DNA of 64,000 bases from Nephrocerus scutellatus (lineage: Eukaryota > Arthropoda > Insecta > Diptera > Pipunculidae), in contig OX352766.1 of NCBI GenBank assembly GCA_947095585.1, positions 22,992,939-23,056,938 on the forward strand, written 5' to 3'. This document shows positions 33,020 through 43,615 of this stretch, in pieces. The notes beneath the pieces are model-generated. The model worked only from the letters and a program-made list of their open reading frames with translations, had not been told where the DNA came from and ran no database searches. The translations under genes were made by a program, and so were the position numbers. The stretch's first letter is position 1, and each line of letters starts with the position of its first letter.

Positions 33020-33140
33020 GGGAGATGTCAGGCACTCGAGGACTCCGTCCAAAAGGCATGCCGGGCAGCTCGAGAAGCTTTTTAGGGAGCTGTAAGGCAC
33101 TCTAGGACTCCTTCCGCAAAAAATATGCCGAGCAGCTCTG
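33020..33140. repeat. Two ~65-bp direct repeats
   Basis: GGCACTCGAGGACTCCGTCC...GGGCAGCTC and GGCACTCTAGGACTCCTTCC...GAGCAGCTC follow each other. Unknown family. Confidence 0.7.
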
Positions 33141-33371
33141 ACAGTCATGACAGAAATCGACGACGCAAAGTAATCACTGAATGATGTACATGCACTGCAG
33201 TACATCTGCTACAACCTGCTTGGGGACAGGCGCATATACATATTTGGAAAAGATGCTCATAGCAAGCACGCAGCTCCAGATAAGATAATATATAAGCAGA
33301 TGAGCTAGATGAGTTAGATGAGCTAGTTAAGTTAATTTCTATTACCAGACAGATGAGCTTAGATGAGATAG
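33141..33371. other. Unassigned stretch
   Basis: Contains a GATGAGCTAGATGAGTTAGA-like repeat at 33299-33330; no gene supported. Confidence 0.35.
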
Positions 33372-35116
33372 TTTATTAGTGCTATTCTACGTCTTAATAA
33401 CGTCGACGTTACAGACAAATCTGTCATGTCTGAGGCATTTAATTACTATTTCGCTAATATAGCCAGTAGCTTACAACCAGGCCCCGTCCTAACGCATTGT
33501 AACTCATGTTCAGGCTTTTGTAGCTCTGATGAACTGTTTCAAAGAAACAGTTTTGTTTATGAGCCCATTACATCGCTTGAAATATTAAAAGTTATTGGTA
33601 CTTTAAAAAATTCTAAATCGTGTGGTGTTGATGGTGTTTCGAACCTGCTTTTAAAAAAAGTTGCTTGCTTCGTAGTGGATGTCTTGTCAGATATTTTTAA
33701 TCGTTGCGTATTTGCGGGAGTATTTCCAGAAGAACTGAAATGTGCAGACATTATACCATTGTATAAGAAAGGTTCTACTATGGAAATGTGTAACTACAGG
33801 CCCATATCACTTCTTCCAGTTTTCAGTAAAATCTTCGAAAAACTTGTCAAAAATAGATTAGTGAGCTTTCTAATTAAAACCAAGTTTTTTAACCCAAATC
33901 AGTTTGGTTTTCAGAAAGGTAGATCGACGGAAGATGCAGTATTGCAGTTTTGTGCTCAAGTAATGTCAAACCTTTATGGGAAAAAGTGTCCGGCTGGATT
34001 ATTTATTGATATCACCAAAGTTTTTGATATGGTCAATCACAATATTCTGCTGAGAAAATTAGAAAAAGCCGGTTTTCGTGGTTTCGTACTAGATTGGTTT
34101 AGATCTTATTTAAAAGATAGGTCGCAAAGAGTGAAATTGGATGAGATTAGAAGCGACATAAAGTTCTTCAATTTGGGTGTACCACAAGGTTCTGTTTTGG
34201 GACCAATTTTTTTTTCTAGTCTATATTAATTCCCTCCTTGCACTTAATTTCAAAGGATCTCCTACTGGTTTTGCGGATGATATAGGCTTTTCTTATGGTT
34301 CGAATAGTCCTTTGGATCTTGTTTCCGACATCAATTGGGATCTAAGTTTATTGAGAAGCTGGTTTGCGGAGCACAAGTTGATTATAAGCTCTAAAACTAA
34401 AATAATATTTTTTGATTTGTCATCCCTCAACAATTTGGAAGGTAATGTATTTTATCATGCACCTGAGTGCCAAAAATACAAGTTGTTAAATTGCATGAGT
34501 ACGACTTCTAACTCCTTTTGTGATAGTTCAAGTTGCAGTAACATGTGTTTTTTAATTGAGACAGTGAATGAATTTTAATACTTGGGGGTTTCAATCGATT
34601 CTAGAATGAGCTTCACGTATCACGTAGAAACTTTGAGGAAATATTTCCGTTGTACACTTAGACATTTTTTCTATTTGCGAAATATCTGCTCAACAAAGCT
34701 GTTAAAATCGATATATTACGGAATTTTCCATTCCAAACTGCAATATGCTATTGTATGTTGGGGAGGTGTTTATTTAAATAAAATTCAACCTTTGTTAATA
34801 CTGCAGAAATATATTTTAAGAATAATATGCCGGAAACCTAGAAGACATCTTTATGAAGTCTGGAAATCGAAATTATCGTGTAATCTCTAGTTATAATTTA
34901 CGTGTAAACTTTTTGAACATGGTATCTGTGCCAACCTTCCGAACGACTACTTTTCGCAATTTTTTTTCAGTTTTATCATGTCGTTTATTCAATAATCTTC
35001 CTCAATCCGTCAGAGCAACAGCAATGCCTGAAATGTGTTTAAAACTTGTAAAACACTGGCTACTGAATTTAAATTACAATAGTTTAGATTCTATTCTTCA
35101 TGATATTCTGGCTTAA
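33372..35116 (+). pseudogene. CR1-type LINE ORF2 (RT), 5'-truncated, copy L2
   Basis: Begins in the linker (VMSEAFNYYFANI), so the endonuclease is missing by 5' truncation. RT: LKNSKSCGVDGVSNLLLKK, MCNYRPISLLPVFSKIFEKL, NPNQFGFQKGRSTEDAVL, IDITKVFDMVNH, LGVPQGSVLGP. A shift in a T run (34205-34214) leads to VYINSLLALN and TGFADDIGFSYGS. After a stop at 34576 come YLGVSIDSRMSF, LLKSIYYGIFHSKLQYAIVCWG and the C-terminal PQSVRA box. The same family as L3 at 61376 (SFADDTALSY), different from L1. Inactive because of stops and shifts. Confidence 0.85.
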
Positions 35117-35490
35117 TTTAAATTTAATCTTATTTTCTTTTATCTTGAAGCAATTACATCTTATATAATTAAAAAATAAAGTTTTCTTTTGTAGCATTAC
35201 TTAATTTATGCAGTCGAATTTGCTGTTCCTTTATTATTGTAAGCATATACCTATTTTGTATAGTAAAAATTGTTTTAATAGGGTCACCCCACCCATAACT
35301 AATATTTAAATATATATAAGCCCTTTGAAGTGGCATTCAAAACTATTTTTTAATACTTAGTATATAAAAATACAGAATGTCATGAATATTTCTTTATTCT
35401 ATACTATAAGTTATTGATATTTTAATATTGTGAATTTGAAGAAAAATGAAGAAATAATAAAGTATTCTATTCTATTCTATTCTAGTTTAT
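35117..35490 (+). other. L2 3' UTR with (TATTC)n tail
   Basis: AT-rich 3' UTR ending in AATAATAAAG and four TATTC units (35463-35485). CR1-group LINEs characteristically end in short tandem repeats instead of poly(A). Confidence 0.7.
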
Positions 35491-35770
35491 TTTATTTATT
35501 TATTTATTTAGTTATATACTTATTATTTTTACTTATGTAATTTATTATTTTTATATTTATTTATTTATTCATTTATTGATATATTTATTTATTTATTTAT
35601 TTAATTATTTCTCTAACTATCCAACTATCTAAACAACTAACCATCTAACTATCTAACTATACCACTAACCATCAAAAATCATCTAACCTATCCATCCAAC
35701 TATCTCGCTAACATTCTTACTATCTAACTATCTAACCATCCAACCACTTCACTTCACCACTTCTTTCTAT
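35491..35770. repeat. TTTA and CTAACTATC low-complexity repeats
   Basis: (TTTA)n followed by imperfect CTAACTATC/CCATCTAAC units, similar to the complement of the 11650-12240 minisatellite. Confidence 0.75.
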
Positions 35771-36069
35771 CATCCTATTCTTAACTGGTTACCATGGTTG
35801 TGGAACCAGAACCCACAACCATCTGCTACAAAAACATTCGTTTGTCACAATCAGGTTAGATACGGGGGCACTACCACAAAAGGTCCTCTGTAGGATGAAA
35901 AACGTAGATGCCCGCGCATGTGGACTTTCCTTTCGGGAATACATCACTAGATGTACTCCCCTTTTGGAATCCATTGCCTTGTCAACACACATCCAGGACC
36001 CATATCCTAAAGGTCATCAGAACGTCGGGGACCCTTTACCGTTCGCGAAAATGCAAAAGAAATGTGCAT
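35771..36069. other. Unassigned stretch before an R1-A fragment
   Basis: No recognisable coding or repeat content; open frames here continue from ORF1 in wrong frames. Confidence 0.35.
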
Positions 36070-36072
36070 CCC

Positions 36073-36988
36073 ATTTACAGCCCACAGACCACAAAAATCC
36101 CCAAAGATGCGATCGACGCAATACAAACTGCAATAAACAAGATTCTTAACATTGCAGGAAACTTTCCTCCATCATACAAAAATCTTATAGCAGGAAACAC
36201 TGCTACTATTAAAGACAATTGCATGCACCTTCTTGTGGAAATCACAGAGAAGGACGCAGACATCATAAAATTGAGGAAACAGGCACAGGAAATGGTAAAT
36301 ACAACCTATAAAGTGACCAAAAGCCGTCAGACCCAAGGGAACCTTAACAAGGAACAGCCCATTTAAACTAGAAAACCAAGGGACAGATCAACCCATAAGA
36401 CCGATTACGCGTCGATCCTAAAGGCAAACAACTCTGAGGAAAAACCTAGGGAACTCCTGTGCAACCTGAAAGTATGGGAGCACCTTATAATGGAACCAAG
36501 GATATAAAAAGTGGAGGCGTCATCGTTAGACATGTAAACAAAGCAAGTCAAGATGCTTTCCAGAACTATGTAGCCAAAAACGCGAATGAGAAATTAACAG
36601 TGAAAGCTTTTAAGGTCCCAAATCCGACGATAGTTCTCATGGGAGTCGAAAGCTACACCAATTTAAGCGAGAAACAAATCGGAAAAGACCTAGCAGAGTA
36701 CAACCCCAACAAAAAAATTATAGTAGACTATTCTTTCGCCTACATAAGAGAAAGCATCGAAGTCGCAAGATGCTTCAAATGTCAAATGTGGCAAAATACT
36801 ACAGACCCGTAAAAGAGACCTGCCCAAAGTGCGCCGAAAAAACAGATACTAAAGAACATATCTGCAAAAGCGCCACTCTATGCTGCGCAAATTGTAAGGA
36901 ACTAGGGGTAAAAGACACAGCACATTGCGCCTGGGACAACAAATGCCCAATTTTCATAAGGAAAGTTAGGCAAGCTGGAAATTTAATT
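36073..36988 (+). pseudogene. R1-A fragment ORF1 (Gag-like)
   Basis: ORF1 pieces in several frames: KDAIDAIQTAINKILNIAG, DNCMHLLVEITEKDADIIKL (same block as 38380-38520 and 50610-50700), VPNPTIVLMGVESYTNLS, YIRESIEVARCFKCQ with loss of the rest of the first knuckle, then CPKCAEKTDTKEHIC, CCANC, HCAWDNKCPIF. Stops at 36364 and 36810. The 5' UTR and N-terminus are absent, so the fragment is 5'-truncated or recombined near 36070. Confidence 0.8.
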
Positions 36989-36989
36989 T

Positions 36990-37512
36990 AATCAACGTAG
37001 GCAGAGGCAAAGAGGCCACAAACCTACTAGAGCGGTTCATGGAAGACAATAACATAGATATAGCTCTCATCCAAGAACCTTTCAGAAGAATGAAAGTAAA
37101 TAAGAATTTCACCCTCTATCTGCCAAACAAAACGGCAAGGACGCTGACGGCTAAGACGGCAATGGTGTTAAGGAACAGCACCATTACGTCTATATTGATA
37201 TCAGAATTCACTGATGACAATTCAGTGACCGTAAAAATTACAAATACAGTACCCAATACCGTATTGGTCTCACTGTATATTGAGCCACTTGCCAGAATGA
37301 AGAGGCACTTTAGAAAAATGGAGAAGATTCTTCAAAAATACAAGAAGAACATCCTAATTGCTGGTGACATCAAATCCAAAAACACAATTTGGGGTGGAGA
37401 TACCACGGATAGAAGGGGAAAAAGTTTCATGGACCTAATATCCAAAGAAGGCCTCAAAATAGAAAATAGTAGCGCCAGCGAGCCTACATTCCTGTTGAGT
37501 GATATGAAATAA
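36990..37512 (+). pseudogene. R1-A fragment ORF2 (endonuclease N-terminal part)
   Basis: The endonuclease domain lacks its first residues: the usual ATG overlap with ORF1 is deleted and the frame begins NVGRGKEATNLLERF. LIQEPFRRMKV and the GDI motif (AGDIKSKNTIWGG, with N changed to K) are present. The domain stops at SEPTFLLSDMK, before SDH, where a type C 3' end takes over. Non-functional. Confidence 0.85.
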
Positions 37513-37577
37513 GGAGTATGCTTAATGGCGAAAGCTAGGCAAGCGCGGGGCTCAAACCCTAATCTCCACCGACCACG
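37508..37577 (+). mobile_element. Type C R1-like 3' end, 70-bp remnant
   Basis: Shares GAGTATGCTT, GCTAGGCAAGCG and GGGGCTCA with 3125-3184 and, like it, ends at a target motif. Its fusion to R1-A endonuclease coding sequence implies recombination or template switching. Confidence 0.65.
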
Positions 37578-37591
37578 TGTCCCTATCTACT
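37578..37591 (+). other. R1 28S target, full 14-mer (junction 4)
   Basis: TGTCCCTATCTACT, identical to the complete 14-bp R1 duplication, before the 5' end of R1-A copy 2. Confidence 0.9.
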
Positions 37592-37693
37592 CAGTTACAT
37601 TGCGACACTCGAGGTGAACAGACGTTTTAAATTTGAAGGGCGCATTCTGCATATTACCCGACAAATACGGAATTTACATCGAAAAACCAAATC

Positions 37694-37864
37694 AGTAATT
37701 TTTATTACTCGTGACCAGAAAAAAGTAATTCTCATTACTAAAAGTGTTAAAAACCAGACAAAAGACAGTAAAAACATTTTTATTACACGACAAATACGGA
37801 TTTTGCAGCTGCAAATAAATAGTAATTTTTATTACTCTAGTGAGAAAAAGCAATTTTTATTGCT
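37694..37864 (+). promoter_or_regulatory. Cluster of four 16-nt hairpins in a 5' UTR
   Basis: AGTAATTTTTATTACT (37694-37709 and 37821-37836), AGTAATTCTCATTACT (37724-37739) and AGCAATTTTTATTGCT (37849-37864). All form a perfect 6-bp stem with a 4-nt loop. Role unknown. Confidence 0.6.
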
Positions 37865-38092
37865 AAGTGATAAAAGACCAAACACGTTTATTACGACGAA
37901 AGTGAACCGAACAAAACGCGCACAGGTATAAAATTAAAACTATGTATACACAATCACGCCTGGTCTTCAACCATCGTTTAAATCTAAAAGCCGTCGGCAG
38001 TTTAAAATCGTGATCCTCAAAAAGCCGTCGGCATTCGTAATTTTAAAATTTTTTACAAACCTTCGCATAAAGGAAATACCGAGTGCTTGAAT

Positions 38093-39327
38093 ATGGGGAA
38101 AAATTCCAGGAAGAGAAACAAAGGAAGCAAACACTCAGACGAGGATATACCAGATTACACAAAGAAATCGAGACAAGTAAAAATCGAACACGGACAATAG
38201 CGATTTAGAGGAAAGAGATGACCTACGTATCGCAGGTAAGAAAAAAATTATTCCTGAAAATTTATGTGATAGCAATCTATCGGACGATTCAGCAACGGAA
38301 ATTACAGACATAGTTAGGGAAACCAGACAAGAACCAGACAACACAAACACAGGAAAAGACAAATCACCAAAGAGCTCGATCGAAAAAATTCAGAGCGCAA
38401 TAGATAAAACTTTACGCTTAACGGAAAAATATCCGAAAATCAAAAACGACACTATTAAAAATGCATCGGAAATAAGAAACAACTGCCTTGATCTTTTGGT
38501 AGAGATTACTAACAGGGATGCTAGTATTCTAAAACTGACACAACAGGCACTAAACGTGACAAGGACAATGACAAATAATACAAAGCCCATAAATCACCCA
38601 ATCCAGACAAACAGCAACAAAAATCCCTCAGCTCCGGGTAGGAAATCTAGGGACAGGGTGGAACATTTGACGGCACAAAGGACCTCAAAAGTGGCGACCT
38701 GATAAACCCGACAACAAAAGCCAATCTGGAAAAACTCCAAAAATTCATAGCGGTAAAGGGTAAAGATACACTCACAGCCAAGCCATTGAAAGTTCCAAAC
38801 CCAACAATCCTACTGTTTGGAGTCGACAAATTCGCTGAACTTTCCGAGGAACGCATTGGGGAACAAAGCGCTGAATCAAACCCTAATATCGCTCAGAGAA
38901 TAGGGAAACAAAATATGATAAAAGGAATAAAATTTTTGACTAAAAGGGACAACAGAAATCCATCGACACAAACATGGAAAATAGACGTTACTCCAGACGT
39001 CTATAAAGTCCTCATCAAAGAGGAGAAAATTGTAATAGACTACTCTTTCGTATACATTAAGGAAAGCATCGACATAGCAAGATGCTTTAAATGCCAAGGA
39101 TATGGACACGTGGCAAAGTACTGCAGGTCCACGAAAGAAACCAGCCCAAAGTGCGCCGGAAAACGAACACCAAAGAGCACACCTGCAAGAGTTCAACCCC
39201 GTGTTGCGCAAACTGCAAGGATATGGGGGTACCAAACACAGTACACTACGCAATGGACAGTAGATGCTCAATCTATCAGAGAAAATTAAGGCAAACAGGA
39301 TCCCTAGTAAACTATGGTAATAATTAA
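38093..39327 (+). pseudogene. R1-A copy 2 ORF1 (Gag-like)
   Basis: Start MGKNSRKRNKGSKHSDED at 38093, the first ATG after the 5' UTR. A stop follows VKIEHGQ at about 38198, then a frame with EKIQSAIDKTLRL, RNNCLDLLVEITNRDASI and a basic GRKSRDR. After another break come VPNPTILLFGVDKFAEL, GIKFLTKRDNRN, KIDVTPDVYKVLIKEEK and the knuckles CFKCQGYGHVAKYC, SPKCAGK (first Cys of the second knuckle changed) and CCANCKDMG. It ends NYGNN at 39327. The Gag-like role is inferred from R1 ORF1 proteins. Confidence 0.85.
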
Positions 39328-42300
39328 AGCCATACAAATCAACAAAGGCAGAGGCAAAGAAGCCACCAACCTATTGGAACGAACAATGGAAGAAAGGAAC
39401 GTCGTTATAGCCCTAATTCAAGCACCATATAGAAGAATGAAAGTTAGTAAAAACTTCACTCTCTATATGCACCATGAAATAGGCGCTCTAAAAGCCAAGA
39501 CGGCGATCGTCGCAAGAAACAGTACCATATCGGCATTGCTTCTTCGAGAATTTACCGACGACAACTTGGTAACGATTAAACTTACCAATACAATACCGAA
39601 TATTATTGTAAAATCGGTATACATGGAGCCCCTTTCCCGGATGAAAAGACACTTTATAAAGATAAAGAGCATCATCCAGAAATATAGAAATAATATTTTA
39701 ATAGCTGGAGATATTAAGTCTAAAAACCCACTATGGGGTGGCGAGACCATAGAACGAAGAGGAGAACGGTTTATGGATCTTATAGCAAAAGAAGGCTTGT
39801 ATATAGAGAACGATTGTGACAGTGAACCAACATTCTTCACAAACCACGGGAAAAGCTGGGTTGACATAACCCTTACGAAGCAATTGAGCATCGTAGAATG
39901 GAAAGTCGAGACGACTGAAACGCTAAACGATCATAGGTATCTATCATTCAGTATCAACACTGAAATAGAACCTATAAGAATAGCTCGGGCCTACAACACA
40001 GCAAGAGCAGACTGGCCAAAATTCGAGCGACATCCCCAAAACCATACCTGGCAAATGGATGATAGGGAACTGTCAGCAAACGATCGTGCCAATTAACACC
40101 AAGCTGCCTGCAGTGCAGCTATCCCGCTACGACCTGGAGGACTAGTAGTAAAATACAAACCTTGGTGGACAAGGGAGCTCCAAATACAGAGAAAAGAAAC
40201 CAGGAAAAGGCGAAGAAGGATCCAAGAAACCACGGACTACATCACAAGAGAGATTCTCAACAGCGTATATAAAACACAGAGAAATAAGCTTAAGAAACTG
40301 ATTAAAGAAGCTAAATTCCAGACCTTACATAAAGTCCTAGAGGAAAATAACGCAGAAATGGATCCCTGGGGAGTTGCCCATAAGATAATTAATGCAAAAG
40401 GAAGGTCTGAAACAAAATTAAAATCCATCCAGAAGGCCGATGGATCGTGGACACAATCCATAGAGGAGACAACAATGCAATTACTGCGAACATATTTTCC
40501 AACGGACTCTACGGCCGATGATTCTGCACAAAATAGTGCAGACAGACAAGAAACTTGCGAATGGCAAACACAAGAAGAATGCGACATTACCAAGGACGAA
40601 TTAAAAGCGGTTATTAAAACCCGGAAAAATAGAAAAGCCCCAGGCCCGGACAAATTTTCAACAGTGGCACTTAAGCCACTATTAGAGGAAATTCTAGAAA
40701 ATTGGAAAGAGGTACTGAACCTCTGAAATAGCGTGGCTACCGAAACATGACTCAGATGATGTTAGACCCATTTGTCTTCTCCCTACCATCGGTAAGATCT
40801 TCGACAAGATATTGGCCGACCGACTTACTCATCATATGGAATCAAGCGGTAAATTCTCGCCTAACCAATACGGATTCAGGAAAACAAGGACTTCTATGCA
40901 AGCAATCGAGAGCCTACTGGAAACAATAAAAGACAATAAAACAGCTAAGCGACACACCTTAATTATTGCGATGGATATTAAAAACGCGTTTAACTCAGCA
41001 TGGTATCCTAGACTAAAACTTCTCTTGGCAAAAACAGGATGCCCAGAGAGACTAGGAATAACTATTATCGATTTTCTACAACACCGGAGCATAAAATCAA
41101 ATAATGTAGAACTGATAACAGAGCGAGGCGCTCCTCAAGGATCATGCCTAGGACCCGTCCTCTGGTTAATCATCATGGAGGATTGGTTCAACGAGCTTAA
41201 AAACGTGCAAACATACGCCTTTACCTCTTTGCATATCCAGGCATTTGCCGATGACCAAATAATATCAATTTCCGGAACATCCCTCAATAGGATAGAACAA
41301 TTATGGTCACAAACTTGGGGGAAATGCAAAAGATTGGCCCAAAATAATAAGCTAAGTTATGCGGCGCATAAAACAAAGGCAATGTTTATCCCATCAAGGC
41401 CATTGGTAAGACCCCCGCGGGTAAAAATCGATGATCTAAATGTCACTATCGACGCCAAAATTAAATAACTAGGGATGATTATCGACGACAAATTAACATG
41501 GGTAGAGCGCGCGAAATTCGTAAGAGGAAAAGCCTCCGCTAAAGCGTACAAATTATATATATCATCGCAGGCAAGACCTGGGGAACAAGCAGGCAAATAC
41601 TTAAACGTATTTACGAAGGAGCCATCAAACCACTGCTCACATATGGAGCAGAGATTTGGGGCAAAAACTCCAAAAATAGATACATACAAAGACACTTGGA
41701 AGCAGCACAGAGGCCATTTCTTCTGGCCATATCCAAAGCATACAGGACAACGGCAAACAAGTCAATTCAAATACTGACAAATCAGCCACCGCTCTATCTG
41801 GAAACAAAAGAGAAGCACGAGCTACATATTGCTAAGAAAACTGGACAGTACGAGCTGAAACTGCCACCAAACTTATGGCCACATCTGGCCAGAATGCAGA
41901 CGAGACACTACAACACCTGCGATGGAAGCATTGGAGAAATAGGAGCCAACACAATTTGGATTTTTACCGACGCTTCCACAACCGAAGCAGCCACAGGAAT
42001 AGGTGCAGTTATCCAAGGTACTGACCGCACAACAATAAAGAAATGGACTGCCACAAGGACACCGGAAATACACAGGGCTGAAATAACTGGAGTTATGAAA
42101 GCACTGGAATATCTGGACCCAGATACTAGAGGGAAAACGCTCAACATTGCATCAGACTCTCGGGTGGCACTAGCGAAAATATGCAACCCAAAGCATGACG
42201 ATCCAGCCATCATACAGATTACAAGCTTGTTGATACTAATCGAGGAAAACGAAAATACTATAGCACTGCACTGGACTAGAGGCCACAAAACAGATGTAGT

Positions 42301-42808
42301 GCAAATGAGTATAGCAGACCCCATGGCCAAAAAAGCAGCAACAATGCCGAATGAGTACGAGAATATAATCATTCAAAGGCCACTCAAGATAGCTAAGGAA
42401 GAGGCTCATGCAAATCTGAAAAGATATTGGCTACAAAACTGGAATCACTTGACATCGGGACGTGTGGTACACGATGCTGTGCCACAACCTACAAAAAACT
42501 GCAACTACCTCGGAACAGTCCACCTTATCACAGGACACGGACCATTCAGTAGCTACTTCCGTCGTTTCAGGATCAAAGAAATCCCGGACATACGCTCTTG
42601 CCACACGGGCGTTGACAGCATTCAACATGTACTGAATGACTGCCAGCTACCAGAACGGGTAGAAGCCAGAAGGGTTTGTAAAGGAAAATACGGACAAGGG
42701 AGCATCGTAATAAGGATAGACGACGCCTCTACAAAAGAACACCTGAACGACGTCAACCTACTAGCAGAAAAAATGGTCTTCGAATACGGAAAAGAAACCA
42801 ACACGTAA
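39314..42808 (+). pseudogene. R1-A copy 2 ORF2 (endonuclease-RT-RNase H)
   Basis: The ATG at 39314 lies inside the ORF1 end. The endonuclease has three damaged motifs: LIQAP (Glu to Ala), GDIKSKN (Asn to Lys) and NDHRY (Ser to Asn). A stop falls at 40094. RT: KAPGPDKFSTVALKPL, a small deletion near 40725, then IIAMDIKNAFNSAWY, GAPQGSCLGPVLWLI and QAFADDQI, catalytic Asps intact. A stop at 41466 and a shift near 41570 precede RNase H, which is intact: TDAS, HRAE, SDSR and ADPMAK give Asp, Glu, Asp, Asp. The C-terminal finger reads RSCHTG...HVLNDC, with the first Cys lost. Ends at 42808. Confidence 0.9.
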
Positions 42809-43016
42809 GATCTTTTGATATATTAAGTATTATAGTTTTTTTCATATTTTATATTTTTAAAAAGAGGGACCGAAAGACTCCACTAATTATTGGAGTGTGG
42901 TTTGGCGGTTGGGTTCTCTTGCCTGAAGGATTCGTGTGATAGTGAAGATGAGACACAACTTAAATGCTTAATACCGAAAGGTGGATAAGCAGAGGGCTTG
43001 CTCTCAACATAACTGC
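42809..43016 (+). other. R1-A copy 2 3' UTR with 28S-antisense-like block
   Basis: Conserved 3' UTR: CACTAATTATTGGAGTGTGG, GTTGGGTTCTCTTGCC, TGCTTAATACCGAAAGGTGG, GAGGGCTTG. The first half resembles the reverse complement of insect 28S rRNA just downstream of the R1 site. No poly(A). Confidence 0.7.
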
Positions 43017-43097
43017 TGTCCCTATCTACTTGCTTTATACCGAAAGGTGTGAAAGCGGAGGGCTTGCCCTCATTTATATAATCTGTCCCTATCTACT
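43017..43097 (+). mobile_element. 54-bp R1-A 3' end between two 14-mer targets
   Basis: TGTCCCTATCTACT at 43017-43030 and again at 43084-43097; between them only the last 3' UTR bases (TGCTTTATACCGAAAGGTG ... GAGGGCTTGCCCTCA). This is what a severely 5'-truncated R1-A insertion into the target at the end of the previous copy would leave. Confidence 0.88.
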
Positions 43098-43167
43098 CAG
43101 TCTTAGACAAACTCCTGTGACGAACAGTCGTTTATACGGAAGATTTTACTAAAGGCATAATTAAATC

Positions 43168-43183
43168 AGTGATTTTCATCGCT
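43168..43183 (+). promoter_or_regulatory. 5' UTR hairpin with compensatory changes
   Basis: AGTGATTTTCATCGCT: stem AGTGAT/ATCGCT with one G-T pair and a G-C pair where most copies have A-T; loop TTTC. Confidence 0.55.
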
Positions 43184-43615
43184 AAAAAAAACCCCAACAG
43201 AGAAAATAAAAATAATGTGCTAACTGGTGCTTACACACTTACACACATCATAAACACACATTCTGTTTTAAAATTGATTTTTATTACCACAACCAAAGTG
43301 TATTCCGTGAAAAATAAAAATGTTTATGACCACACAAGTAAATCTGGTGAAAAATAAATATTTATTGTGCACAAGTGTGTTTTTATACCTGAACAACGGC
43401 ATTAATTACCGTGTGTGTGCTCCCGTGATAAAACGCAGTGTTTTATTACCGTGTAGGTGTGCGCGAAGTTACCAGTGAGATTAATATACTTGACGCAGGT
43501 ATAAAATTGAAAATTGTCCACCGGAATTCTCTTAATAAAAAAAAAAAGTCACCGCGACAAAATGGGAGGGAGCCCTAAACAGCCCAACGTTAAAAAATCA
43601 AGGACCAAATCTTGA

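Larger units (their letters stand above)
37592..43016 (+). mobile_element. R1-A copy 2, nearly full length
   Basis: Bounded by 14-mer targets on both sides. 5' UTR 37592-38092, ORF1 38093-39327, ORF2 39314-42808 overlapping by 14 nt, 3' UTR 42809-43016. The 5' start (CAGTTACATTGCGACACTC) is the type also seen at 6548 and, diverged, at 57979. Best preserved R1-A for RT and RNase H, but its ORFs are still interrupted. Confidence 0.9.
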
